The notes under the pieces are model-generated. The model saw only the letters and a list, made by a program, of their open reading frames with translations. It made no database searches and was not told where the DNA came from. This document shows positions 1-10,600 of a stretch of DNA of 64,000 nt, in pieces. A program made the translations under genes and the position numbers. This stretch comes from Arctopsyche grandis (lineage: Eukaryota; Arthropoda; Insecta; Trichoptera; Hydropsychidae): assembly GCF_051622035.1 (NCBI RefSeq), contig NC_135361.1, forward strand, positions 30,125,205 to 30,189,204, read 5' to 3'. The first letter of the stretch is position 1; each line of letters starts with the position of its first letter.

Positions 1-95
1 GCGCAAAGCAGTGGAAGGCGAATGGCTGTAGATACATAATGATAATGATAATGATGATGATGTTGATGATGATATTGTTACGTAGGGGTGGGTGA
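1..95 (+). repeat. 3' tail of RTE-like non-LTR element with ATG-rich microsatellite
   Basis: The window opens in a stretch ending in 'gaatggctgta' followed by (ATA ATG)n/(GATGAT)n simple repeat. The same arrangement, inverted, occurs at 24.09-24.50 kb, where 'attcaccatccactgctg' lies next to (CAT)n. Such microsatellite-ended 3' tails are known for RTE/BovB-type non-LTR elements. Only the tail is visible, so the family call is an inference. Confidence 0.4.
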
Positions 96-1289
96 AGGAT
101 CCAAATAAAAGGCCAAAGTTACTTCACAGTATTTATTGTGCTCCGTCCAAAATACCTTCATATGGCCTAAGTACCTGCTTATAAAGGGCAGGTCGCTCAC
201 TGCATCTTCCTCGACGTGATTGTTTACCTATTGTTATAGTCACGTACCATATACGCAGTCCCACGGTCTAGACATGCAGTCCCACGCTTTCGCGCTGTCG
301 GGAAGTGACCGAATGCCGTTACCGACCACTAAGTCCATTTGAGGGTCTCCATTGTGAGCCGACAGCACTTAAGCCTGGAGATAATCCTCGAAAACCAATT
401 ATAACGGCGGCTCTTTTTATCATATGCTACAATATAATATAAACATCAGATCAGGGGAACAAAATCACATTCGTCATCGCATTAATATTCAAAAGTATCC
501 GACCATAAATCTATTCCTATTACACAATCGCACCATTGTACACGGCGCAAGAATTAATTACGAATGATTAATAAGCGTTTACACGATCGAAAAAAAATGA
601 GAAAAAATAAAATCGTCGGGGGTCAACATAACCACCCCTATCGAGAAAATGGCCAAGGTCATCTTGTGATTTTTTTTTGTTTTATATTTTTTTTCGTGTT
701 CGCCAAAAACAGCTCGGCGTTTCATGGTCAACTATGTAAAGTGGCCGAATTGTATCGATTCGAATTCTATGGCAAATATTCATGTTAGGGGGTCCATAAT
801 ATAGTTCAAACTTTCGAACGGCACGCGAGCGATACTAACGCCCGCATATGTGCTCGAAATTGCGCTATTAAATTTTGCACCGTGGTGATGATGATGATAA
901 TATTAATTCGTACGTGTACTTAGGTACGTATTTAATGCTGCAAATTTTTAATAAAATATAGTATTAAATTTATTATACAGACAAATTGACGAAATGATGG
1001 GTATACATATGTACATATTTAGGGTCGTTATTGATGATGCTTTGTTAAAATGGAAATGCATATGTATTTTTTGATTATTTTAAATGCTAATAAATATGTA
1101 TTAGCTTCAAAAGTGACGTTATCGTAATATAAATTAGCAATTTTAAATTTTTGAATAATTATTCGGTATTAAAATTCATTCCAGAAGTACGTGTGAATTA
1201 ATATTTTATTTAAAAAAAAATTCACCATCATTTAATAATACTTAATTGTATTAATTTCTTCAAATATATATATATATATATATGTATAT
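96..1289. other. Intergenic, no gene seen
   Basis: AT-rich DNA with scattered CATATG-type simple repeats. The longest open frame (about 564-788) is low-complexity, with poly-Phe and poly-Lys, and has no recognisable domain, so I do not call a gene. Confidence 0.6.
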
Positions 1290-1745
1290 AGCCAGCATTA
1301 TGGCTTAAACGGTAGCGTGTATGTTTAGCACCAAGTGATCAGTGGGTTCGATCCGCCATACTGCTGGTTAGATTTGGGGGTATTTGTGACTCTATATCGA
1401 TCGTTTCTTATCAGAGATTGCCAATTTTATCTGATCATTTTTGAAACGGTTTCTCAAAATTGGCAAAAAATGATCTTTCCTGTTGTCACAAATCTTCTGT
1501 ATTTATTGTGTGTATAATTTGGAAAAATAATGTACAAAATCGGAGTCCATAGATGTCTCAATGGATTAATTCTGTAATTAATTGTTATTTCATGTTCTTC
1601 AACTTCAAGAAATACATTGATTTATGTAATAATAAAATGCTGCATTGTTTGTAATTAATTATCCAGGACGGCGCATTGGAGTCTTCCTGTCGAGCCTTCC
1701 TGATATATATATATCTATGTAAAATAAAATAAATATATATAAATA
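1290..1745 (+). mobile_element. SINE family 1, near full length
   Basis: tRNA-like head with an A-box-like stretch ('ggcttaaacggtagcgt') and a B-box-like 'gggttcgatcc', closed by the pairing blocks gccagca...tgctggtta. The body 'gatcgtttcttatcagag' ... 'ccatagatgtctcaatgg' recurs at 10.8-11.3, 50.8-51.1 and 51.5-51.7 kb. The 3' end has the hairpin ccaggacggc/gccttcctg and an (A)TAAAATAAA tail. A tRNA-derived SINE is the only reading that fits head, body and tail. Confidence 0.85.
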
Positions 1746-1754
1746 TGTATATAT

Positions 1755-1845
1755 ATTTAAAGGTAGACGTGTAGGTCTGATATTCACATTTTTCAATAAG
1801 CGTCGATTAAATTATGATTTAAATTAAAATTATAACATCGTTTTT
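1755..1845 (+). repeat. SINE-adjacent segment duplicated at 10.7 kb
   Basis: The block 'aaaggtagacgtgtaggt' ... 'caataagcgtcgattaaatt' lies directly 3' of the SINE. It recurs inverted at about 10706-10795, again directly 3' of a family 1 SINE. It is either a 3' transduction or a duplicated SINE-plus-flank block. Confidence 0.7.
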
Positions 1846-2989
1846 CGTATTATTATAGTAAATAGCCTACTTGAATTTAATTATAATAATAAAATTTTAA
1901 AATTAATTTGGTTTAATAAAGAGTTTAAATTTTATAAAATAAAACCTTCAACCATTTCGCACTGTTAAAATCTAATTTTCTTTGTACTTATTGTATGAAT
2001 AAATTTAACATGCCTTAAAATTTTATCGCGTCATACTTTTAATACTTTCATTTAAAATATAATACATATGCATGCAATTTTTTATGATTTTTTTTATAAC
2101 ACATTTAGTACAAACATACATAAATTTCGAATGAAAAATTGCTTATAAACGAATAAAATTAATCTATTATTTTTCCCCAGCAAAAACATAATTATTTTAT
2201 ATTATTACCTAAATTCATAATAGGTACAAAAAAATACATTTTATTACTGAGCAATCATCAAATTAGTACTACTTGCATTCTGAAATTAACAATTGTTCCA
2301 TTTATCATTAGCAGAAAAGACCGAATACAAAACTACGCTAAGATTTTCTGACTTTCTAGAATTGCATATTTTCTAGGATTGTAAAATTTTATCAACAAAT
2401 ATGTCAAGTTTGAAAATTTGTTAACTGCAAATACTAATGAAATGAATTATACAAACCTAGCTCAAGCAAATACCGGGTTGACACAATACGAGTGCATGCA
2501 CTTGGTCACTCGGACATTACTCGTAACGTAGCACCATACCAATAACGTGTCAAAACCCGGTATTAACATAAGTTTTCAAGCATTTTCGATTGATTTACTA
2601 CAAACTGACTACAAGTCACTAGGCCGAACTAGTATTATTACTAAAAATTTTATTATACTAGCTATTTGCAGTAAGGAGAAAACTATGCGTTACCTATCAT
2701 TCAGCTAAGATTCTCTGACCAATAGGAATTGCATATTTTAGAATGAAAATTAGAGTGCAGACACGCAGGGGTTTTTTTAGTTTTGCACATGTACAGTAAA
2801 CGCTAGCACGCATAATCTATTATATTGCACCCAGACCAAAAATCACCCCCCCGAGTGTTTTTGGTGATATTTTATCCTTGTATTGACTTACTTTTGAAAG
2901 TGATCGATAACGGCGATTCCCATATTTGAAGAAATATATGAGAAACGTGTCTAAAAAATATCTATACAGTGTGAGATATAATTTTTCAC
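1846..2989. other. Intergenic, no gene; one ~100 bp inverted-repeat pair
   Basis: AT-rich DNA with no supported gene. Around 2467-2565 the sequence 'ataccgggttgacac' is answered by 'gtgtcaaaacccggtat', an imperfect inverted repeat of roughly 15 bp around a ~70 bp spacer, possibly a very small foldback element. Confidence 0.5.
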
Positions 2990-3171
2990 CACAGGTGACC
3001 AGGAACGTGCACGTGCTGTTCGATTCAGTATGTTTGGACATTTATAGTTAACTCACATCAAAGACTACTGAAATTAAATCCACACTAACTTGGCCAGGAA
3101 ATAGTCCTGATTTGAACCTGATAGAAAACCTCTGGATAGCTATTAAGTGCCGGATTAATAAATATGTATAA
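2990..3171 (+). pseudogene. Tc1/mariner-like transposase remnant
   Basis: From 3091 the plus strand reads WPGNSPDLNLIENLW and continues to IAIKCRINKYV. This is the hallmark C-terminal part of Tc1-like DD34E transposases, in which the last catalytic Glu lies in the IEN motif. Upstream, degraded sequence is compatible with the preceding 'QDNAxxH' catalytic block, but a stop lies in between. Only about 60 codons survive, so it is a dead fragment. No terminal inverted repeats were found around it. Confidence 0.8.
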
Positions 3172-3190
3172 CATAATATCTGTACACTCA

Positions 3191-3712
3191 TTAAGAGGGC
3201 TGGACAGCAGCGCCTTGTCTATACAAACGTACTATACTTCTCCCTTCCTCAATCATGGCACTAGAGAAATTATTTTTTAATATGCTATGGATATCTACCA
3301 TTGGGGTGCATCTATCGTTTTATTTTTTTGATTAATTATATTTTATAGGAGCTAGGAGCCGCCAAACATCTATAAAATCGCCTCTTTTATACACCTACGA
3401 AACGAGTCCAGCGTGCTTATTTAACGGTCGATTTAAAATAAAAATACGCCGATAGATGCACAGAAAGTATCTTTCTCATACCGATGATGAATTTTTTTTA
3501 AAAATTGGTCCAGTTTTGGAGGAGAAAATACGAGAATACGAAACCTCGATTTTGTCAATTTAAAATACGTTTTATCTGGTCGAAGCGCAACTGTCGCATT
3601 CACTCAATATATATGTATTGTCGCATTCACTCAATATATACATACACTCAATATATATATCGAAGAAAGGAACGGTAACAAAATTAAGGTTTCGGGTGTA
3701 CAGCCCTCTTAA
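3191..3712 (+). mobile_element. TTAA-flanked MITE, copy 1 (piggyBac-type target site)
   Basis: Non-coding element flanked by TTAA on both sides (3191-3194 and 3709-3712). It ends in 'ggtttcgggtgtacagccctc'-type sequence and has repeats of 'gtcgcattcactcaatat' inside the right terminus. It is closely related, in opposite orientation, to 18789-19363. Its left ~110 bp does not match the other copy except for the first bases (TTAAGAGGGCTG). The TTAA target site suggests piggyBac-family mobilisation, but no transposase is present. Confidence 0.75.
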
Positions 3713-4439
3713 AGGAAACAATAGAAAAGTGTTGTACGATGAATTCCCGACTGAAATTTTGAGTTTTAGTAGAATAAAAGCTGTGATAAAATCAAAAGGA
3801 GCCGCAACCAAATAATAATTTATTATATATTAATATGTAAATAGTTTATATGATCGAAATAAAATTAAAAATGTACATGTAAACTGTTATTTTAATTCCA
3901 AATATCATTCTTGCGCGACATCGACACACCTTCGTTAAAATCAAACAGCCATTAAACTTGTCTCGCCCCCTTTCTGTAATATATTTTTATTACTTCTCTT
4001 TTTTAAATAGTGCACTACAATATCATCTACTATTTTAACGACTTTGGGTGTTGGTTTTAAGTATGTTACACATTTTATGTTGAAATTTCACGCATAATCT
4101 CGATGTTCCACTTCTTGAGACCGTGACTGTATATGTAAATTCATACATACATAATTAAATCAAATAAACTCTAGTTTAATACAAAATTATACATTTTTTG
4201 TATGATTTTGACACCATACTGTGAACCGACTCGCGCATTTAAGTCACCAGACCAACTAATTATTACATTACTCCATTCAGCGATGGAATGTATGTACATA
4301 TGTATTAAACCAAAAATATATACCCTTACAAATAGACCTAACTCAACGTCAAAAATCAAACCCAAAACTATAAATAGCACTATAAAGCACCATAAAATAA
4401 AAAAACCCAAACTAAGATTAATTAGAACGGCGTAGAGGG
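3713..4439. other. Intergenic, no gene seen
   Basis: AT-rich. Short open frames on both strands overlap each other and show no domain or splice context. Confidence 0.55.
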
Positions 4440-4740
4440 GATGATTAGTGGTGAATATCTGTTTTAGGACGTTTAAGGGATATCGAGCTGGAGCGGGTGT
4501 GGCATATCGTGACCGGTGGCAGTATAAAGGTTAAAAACGAGTGGCTCTTTTGAACCTAAAGTTAGGAAACTGGGACTGCAACGGCACACCTGTGCGAAAC
4601 ACGTGGCCGGGCGAAAACGGGCACGGCTTGCACCCGGCGCGGCCCGGGCAAACAAACCGGGTCAAACGAACCGGGTTAATTAATTTGGATAGCCAGCCAT
4701 TACGACGATGTCATATCGTCAGGTGATAAATATGGGGAGA
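4440..4740. other. GC-rich patch of unknown nature
   Basis: About 300 bp clearly richer in GC than its surroundings, with repeats of the type 'cccgg(g)' and 'aaccgggt' around 4600-4680. Open frames on both strands are short and show no domain. It could be an old regulatory island, a noncoding exon or a retroelement leader; the sequence does not decide. Confidence 0.4.
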
Positions 4741-4964
4741 CCTAGATTTTTGTCGGTCGTAAAACAAGGGGGGGGTAATTAAAATAATGGGTGCGATAGC
4801 GACGGGTCGTCCTGTATTCGGTGCAAAGAGAGCAGAAATGGACACGCCTTGTAGGTGAATGTGATGTTTTGATTCTGTGTGGGTGTATTTTATTTTTGGG
4901 GGGGCTTTTAAATTGTTTTTTTTAATTAAATTTATATTTTTATTTGATTTTTGATGAATGTTTG

Positions 4965-5600
4965 ACGTTGCGTTGTTCGCGTCGGTGTGAGATGGAATAA
5001 AAGGTACAAAATGTAACTTTTTTAGAATTTTTCAAAATCTACTGTATAACTAATATCATCAAGAGATAGTATAAAAAAATTCATGATTCTAAATTCTAAA
5101 CTGTAGATTTTTATGGCGGACAAGCAAACAGCCGATTTGGCTGACGTGCGTTGTTTGAGAAGATGTGAAATGGAAAAAAAACGGCTTGTATTAAAATTTT
5201 CAAAATACTTTGTGTAAATAAGCTTATTATGAGATAGTATAACAAATTTCATGATCCTTAATTGAAAACTGTAGATTTACATAGTGCACAATTAAATGTA
5301 ACCAATTTTGTCGACGTTGCGTTGCAAGGGTTGATGTGAGGTGGGAAAAAGGCTTAAAAAATGTATCTTTTGTAAAAAAAAAATAGTCTGCTGTTTTGCT
5401 GATATATGTAACTATGAGGTAGTATATATTTTATATTGCTTAATTTAAAACTGTAGATTTTCATGGCGGACAAGGAAACATAACCGATTTAGCCTTCGGT
5501 ATGTAGTTTAATTTTTTATTTTTATTACGAGTTGGTATACTAAATTAACTGATTTAAAAACCGTAGCTTTATATAGCTGGAAGCAAAATTGCCTTACTTG
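4965..5600 (+). repeat. Degenerate tandem repeat, unit ~180 bp
   Basis: Three to four diverged units. Landmarks recur in order: 'gacgttgcgttg', 'tgatgtgagatgg(g)aaaaa', 'atgagatagtata', 'aaactgtagattt', 'atggcggacaa(g)gaaaca'. The landmark 'aaactgtagattt' recurs at about 5097, 5265 and 5445, a spacing of 170-180 bp. A related array is at 45.5-46.0 kb. No coding potential. Confidence 0.7.
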
Positions 5601-6195
5601 GGGGGTGTTAATTGAAAAAGAGGCAAAATATAAATGTTTTAAATTACTCTGAAAATGTAAGATGAATCATTTACATGATAAGTATAAATAAAAATCGGTA
5701 AATTTCCTTAAAATTTTTATTAAAATATTAATATTTTTACATTCGCTTTTATCCAATATAATAATAATATATTCATTATTTATACATCAATAATAACACA
5801 ATATAAGCTCTGATAAATATACACTACAAAAACAAATCAACAACACATACGCTTACATAAATAAAAAAAATACAATAATTGAGGTATATTGAAAATGAAT
5901 ATGTTCAGTTTATAAACAACTAATCTATGGTTTAATAATGTAAATAAAAATCTAAAATTAACATTAAACTACAATGAATATACGTATCATATAATATATG
6001 TATATTTTTACATTTACTCTAATATATGTAACTATTTAACACGATTGAATTTAATAAATATAATATATAATTGTATAGTAAGTAATACAATTATTATAAT
6101 AAATAAACATTTAAATGTGAAGATAAGAGTTCAAAATAGATGTATGTATATTATAATATTTATATTATAACCTATGAAAAAATGTGAAATAAATA
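5601..6195. other. 3' flank of the esterase-like gene, no other gene
   Basis: Very AT-rich sequence downstream of the minus-strand gene that ends at 6277. It contains only ATA/TAA-type low complexity. Confidence 0.6.
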
Positions 6196-6201
6196 TTTAT
6201 T
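6196..6201 (-). terminator. Candidate poly(A) signal of the esterase-like gene
   Basis: AATAAA on the minus strand, about 75 nt after the stop codon at 6277. The position is typical, but AATAAA is frequent in such AT-rich DNA. Confidence 0.5.
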
Positions 6202-6276
6202 TTCGTACTATCACTATGTCTAAGGCATTTTCGGTATTGCTATAGGCATTTTTTTTTCAATTAAATTTTTATAAAA

Positions 6277-7653
6277 TTAATATTCAACCATTCCAAGGAT
6301 TGCTTTGTTGAAAAATTCGTGGCATACGAGCACGCTTATCAGGGTTGCCACACACATGGAAAAAATATTCGAATAAGTGGGATTGTGAAAACTGTATGCA
6401 GCGTTGCTTTCGTTGCAACATTGGGTAGATAGGTCGACCACTCTCGGAAAATACTCGTTCCAGAATTCGAAAGCTTTATAATTTATATTCCCAGAACCGC
6501 TCATGTTGAAACTTCTGTCGATGATCAAAAACCCTGGACTTTCCGTCTTGAACGGTTCCCAATTTATGTACACGCCCGAGTTCGTCGGATTCGACGACAT
6601 GGCAAAGTTGGCCCACAGCCTCATTATTATATCTGAAATACGCTTATCTGAACTCTCCCATTGTCCTATATCAGATGGAGATCCCAAATAAGGCAAACCG
6701 AGAACAAATACCAAATCAAAGTTGTGCGCAACTCCTACCCAATTGGGTATACCATCGTTGACAGCTGCTGAAAGTGGTTTTAGATCGAATCTGTAAGCAT
6801 ACGTTGGCACATGCTTGCTCATATACTTAGCTAACATGTAAGCAGGCGCTCCATAGTTCTTTTCTAAGTAGTATGTTAAGAAGAGTTCCCTTAAAACAGT
6901 CTCGTTTTGGGTAGGTGGAATAGGATCATAGAAGAACGAGACAGTTTCAGCGATGTGTTGTTGATTCGTAAAACAAGTGTTGTTGTTAACATCTAAAGCT
7001 AGATCAGCAAGTACTATATCGTTAACCATAGTATCATACTCGGTTTTGGTAATACCAGCATCCTCAACGTCTTCCTTGTTCAGCAGCAGAGCATCTTCCA
7101 TGTTGGTGAAACCCAAAAGTATCGGAACTTTCTCAAACTGGTCCCTTTCGAAAAGCTTCGCTGGATAGTCCGGTATGAAAGCTTTGCTCGAATTGGACAA
7201 ACCCTGGTCTATGATCGGTCCCCAGTCTGTCAAAGGCTCACCTTGATCCAACATGATCTGAGGATTCACGTTTCGCAAGCATGAGATTAGAGCTGAAGTC
7301 GGTCTTCGGAAGCAGCCGAAAGCTTCAGCTACTCTGTTGATAGTGGCGAATTCCTTACTTGCTGGTTTGACTATGTTTGATCCCAGGACATTCCCGCTCA
7401 TCGTTATGACTTTTTGGAATGTTTTGACCGACCAGTCTCCTGATATCAAGTGCAAGCCTGCACTTACTGCTCCAGAACCTTGCCCGAAGATGCAAACGTT
7501 GTCTTTGTTCCCGCCGAAAGCTTCTGTATTGTGTCGTACCCATTCCAAAGCTCCAGCCTGGTCCATCAGTCCAAAGTTTCCAGGTGCTTCTCCGTCCATC
7601 GTAGTGAAGAAACCGAAGATGTTCAGTCTGTAAGCCACGGTGACCACTATGAC
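6277..7653 (-). CDS. Esterase-like gene, coding exon 3
   Basis: Acceptor TTTTTAG before 7653. It begins VIVVTVAYRLNIFG and contains NFGLMDQAGALEW, the altered elbow FGQGSGA, the acid motif GFTNMED, the His motif GVAHNFDL and the C-terminal hydrophobic segment, with the stop at 6277. The open frame of 458 codons has no interruption, which argues that the gene is functional despite the missing nucleophile. Overlapping frames on both strands in this interval are shadows. Confidence 0.93.
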   Translation of the reverse strand, partial: VIVVTVAYRLNIFGFFTTMDGEAPGNFGLMDQAGALEWVRHNTEAFGGNKDNVCIFGQGSGAVSAGLHLISGDWSVKTFQKVITMSGNVLGSNIVKPASKEFATINRVAEAFGCFRRPTSALISCLRNVNPQIMLDQGEPLTDWGPIIDQGLSNSSKAFIPDYPAKLFERDQFEKVPILLGFTNMEDALLLNKEDVEDAGITKTEYDTMVNDIVLADLALDVNNNTCFTNQQHIAETVSFFYDPIPPTQNETVLRELFLTYYLEKNYGAPAYMLAKYMSKHVPTYAYRFDLKPLSAAVNDGIPNWVGVAHNFDLVFVLGLPYLGSPSDIGQWESSDKRISDIIMRLWANFAMSSNPTNSGVYINWEPFKTESPGFLIIDRSFNMSGSGNINYKAFEFWNEYFPRVVDLSTQCCNESNAAYSFHNPTYSNIFSMCVATLISVLVCHEFFNKAILGMVEY

Positions 7654-10600
7654 CTAAAAAGAAAAACAAGCAAAAATGATTTATGAGTTTTCGTTACACA
7701 ATTGTTGCAGCACGAAGGTGGGGTCTTGTTGCCCTAGTTTGTTGTTTTTATTTTCAGTCACATTTTCTCTCTTTTTTTGTGAATGCGGTTTTTATCAGAT
7801 ACGAAAGCACATTAAACTAGAAAAGGGCGAGTTGGCGATTGGTCACTGGCCATTTCAAAGTAAGTAGTTGCATTTGAGCAAAAAAAAATCAACTCGCGTG
7901 TGAGCTTTCATTTTCTTTAGTTTTAAGTTGCAAAATGTGAAATTGCATGAAGTTCTATTCGAAAGAGTGACGCAATCAAATTAATTTGTGTTCGAAATTG
8001 GATTTATAGATTTAAACTCAAATGAAGTTATGAAAAGAGTAAATAAGTACCAAACTTCTAGAACTTTCATATGTTAAGTAGACGTTAAATTAACTAGGTA
8101 TATTTTAATACAATCTTATTAATGTAATAGTAAAATGTATGTAAAACATACATGTATCAGTAGGTATATAATTGAAGCAGTAAGTGGCTCTATTATATGG
8201 TCTACTTCTTGATGTTGGAACGAGTCCAAAGAAAATTTCTCAAATTTTTATATCTCTAGGTATTTGGATTTTATCCATATATGTTCCCTAGTGCCTTTTT
8301 CTTGGGATTTTTCGGGTTCGACTCCTTTGCAAAGCAAAGATATTTATTTATTTGGGAAGCGTTTCATAAAATTATTAAGAGGAGAGATTAACAATCCCCC
8401 TGTCCTGAAGAAGCTAATTTTTGGCCCCTGAAAATCTGAGTTTTATGAAAACGTGAGATCTTGTTGCCCATTAGGGCTAGAACAAACATGCTCATGAACT
8501 CGCTCCTCCCGAGAGCTGTTCAACTCCTAAACTCACTGGCACGTTCCTTGGATCTCTTTAATGCCAGTTATGCTGAAGTGGTCGAGCAAATTTTACTTAT
8601 GTACGGTATAATTATTACTTTTTTTATATACATATTTCTGTTATATGCTTTATATATTTTTATTATTTTTGTTATAGTTGTATTCTAACCACAGTGACGC
8701 ATTAGAACGACCTATGAAGTCACCATGGTATTGATTTTTAAAATAAATAAATAAAATAAATATATCTACATAGATTAAAATATTATGTGTGTTATATGTT
8801 TAGCCAGCAGTTTGGCTTAGTGATAGCGTATATATTTAGCATCACTGAAGTCATAGGTTCGTGTCCTCGCCACTGCTGGTTAGATTTGGGGGTTTTGTGA
8901 CTCCAAATCGATCGTTTCTCTATCAGAGTTTGCCAATTTTATCTGATCATTGCTGAAACGGTTCCTGAAAATTGGTATTAAAAAATCTAATCCTGTTGTC
9001 ACAAAAATCTGCCTGTGTATAATTTGTATTAATTATACACAGTAATCTGAAATCCATAGATGTCACTATGATTATTATTTCTGATTAATTGTTATATTCT
9101 ATATATTCTGATTGTATATGTATGTATTACTGTATTTCTGATTTCTGATTGTTTATGTATTTCATTAACGTACACCCGTCGCATTGGAGCAAATCTGTAA
9201 TGGCGAGTGTGTATTGATTTGTGACAATAAAATAAAAATATAAAATATAAAATATGATGTTCCAGAAGAAATTCATCAAAATGGTATACACATGCATATA
9301 TTTACAACCAAAGAAAACTTTTGATATTTATATTCAATAAACTAAATTTTAAAAAATCATATATGTATTTATATTTCGCCAATTCGATATTATAAATAGC
9401 CAAACTTGCTTTTGGGAAAGTCAGTAATTTAGCTATAAGGATTTTGACCCAAATCTTACTGTATGTAAGTTTGTAGTAAAAGTCTTGTTAGCATATAAAT
9501 ATAGCAATTTCATAGCATTGCATCGAGTAAATATTGATCTGGGTATTATGTAAGTTTAAAATTCACAAAAAATGTACATATAAGTAGTTGAAATATTATA
9601 TGACCTTTTGCTTGAAGACCAATTGAAAAGGGTTGATATCGTAAGGGCTGCCCCACATAAAATCACCGGAGTGGAACCAAACCATGGTCGCGTATCCGCC
9701 GCTCGGGGATGGACCTAAAATAAAACAAAATAAACTACATTAATGCATACAAATACAAAGAAATTTAATAGACATTCTATCAACTTGTTTGAAATTTGAA
9801 GGCTTTAACAAATCGTTAAGTCTATACCTATGTACATATATATAAAATAATTAATCCGATTCTACCTTATTATTATTTTGATGACAATCTTTGAAAGTAA
9901 AAATTAGATTGGTTTTAATATATAACTTTGTTGAACTATTTATTTAATATTATCAAAGGGAGTATATGAAAGTTAGTAGGCTATGTATATGTATGTAAAA
10001 AAAAAGACGGTACATTTTATAAGCATTATCTATTAATACAGTTTGAATGCGAAAGGGAATCTACAAACAGTTCAGTATTATACAAAAGAAAATTTACAAT
10101 TCAATACACGCGATATGAATTCGTATATATTCATTATATAAACTATTAATTAACTTCTAATATTACATTTATTAAATTAATATCTATTATTATACTAAAA
10201 TTACAAATCTTTACAGTTTGTTTTGATTTAGATCGATAAACTATTACTGTAATTTTGAAAGGCTATTTTTAAATCAGTTTCTTAAGAAAATGGAATTAAT
10301 AATGGTAAGAGTAAATGATTCAGTAGTAGGGATTGCAATTTACTGTCGAATTTCAATTACCAGTAAACGGTAAACAATTTCTCTCATTAATTATTCACTG
10401 ATTTTTACTGGTAATTGAAAAAAAAATAGATTAAAGGTAGTATGTTTTATATACTTTTCCTAAAAGCGTTAACCTAGATTGAACCATAATAATTAAAAAA
10501 ATATTTTATTTTATTTTTACATAGATACATATATACCAGGAAGGCATGGCAGGAAGACCCCAATGCGCCTTACTGGACAATTAATTACAAATAATGCAGC

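Noticed and set aside
6503-7686. Several plus-strand and one other minus-strand open frames
   Set aside because: Antisense and shifted-frame shadows of esterase exon 3.
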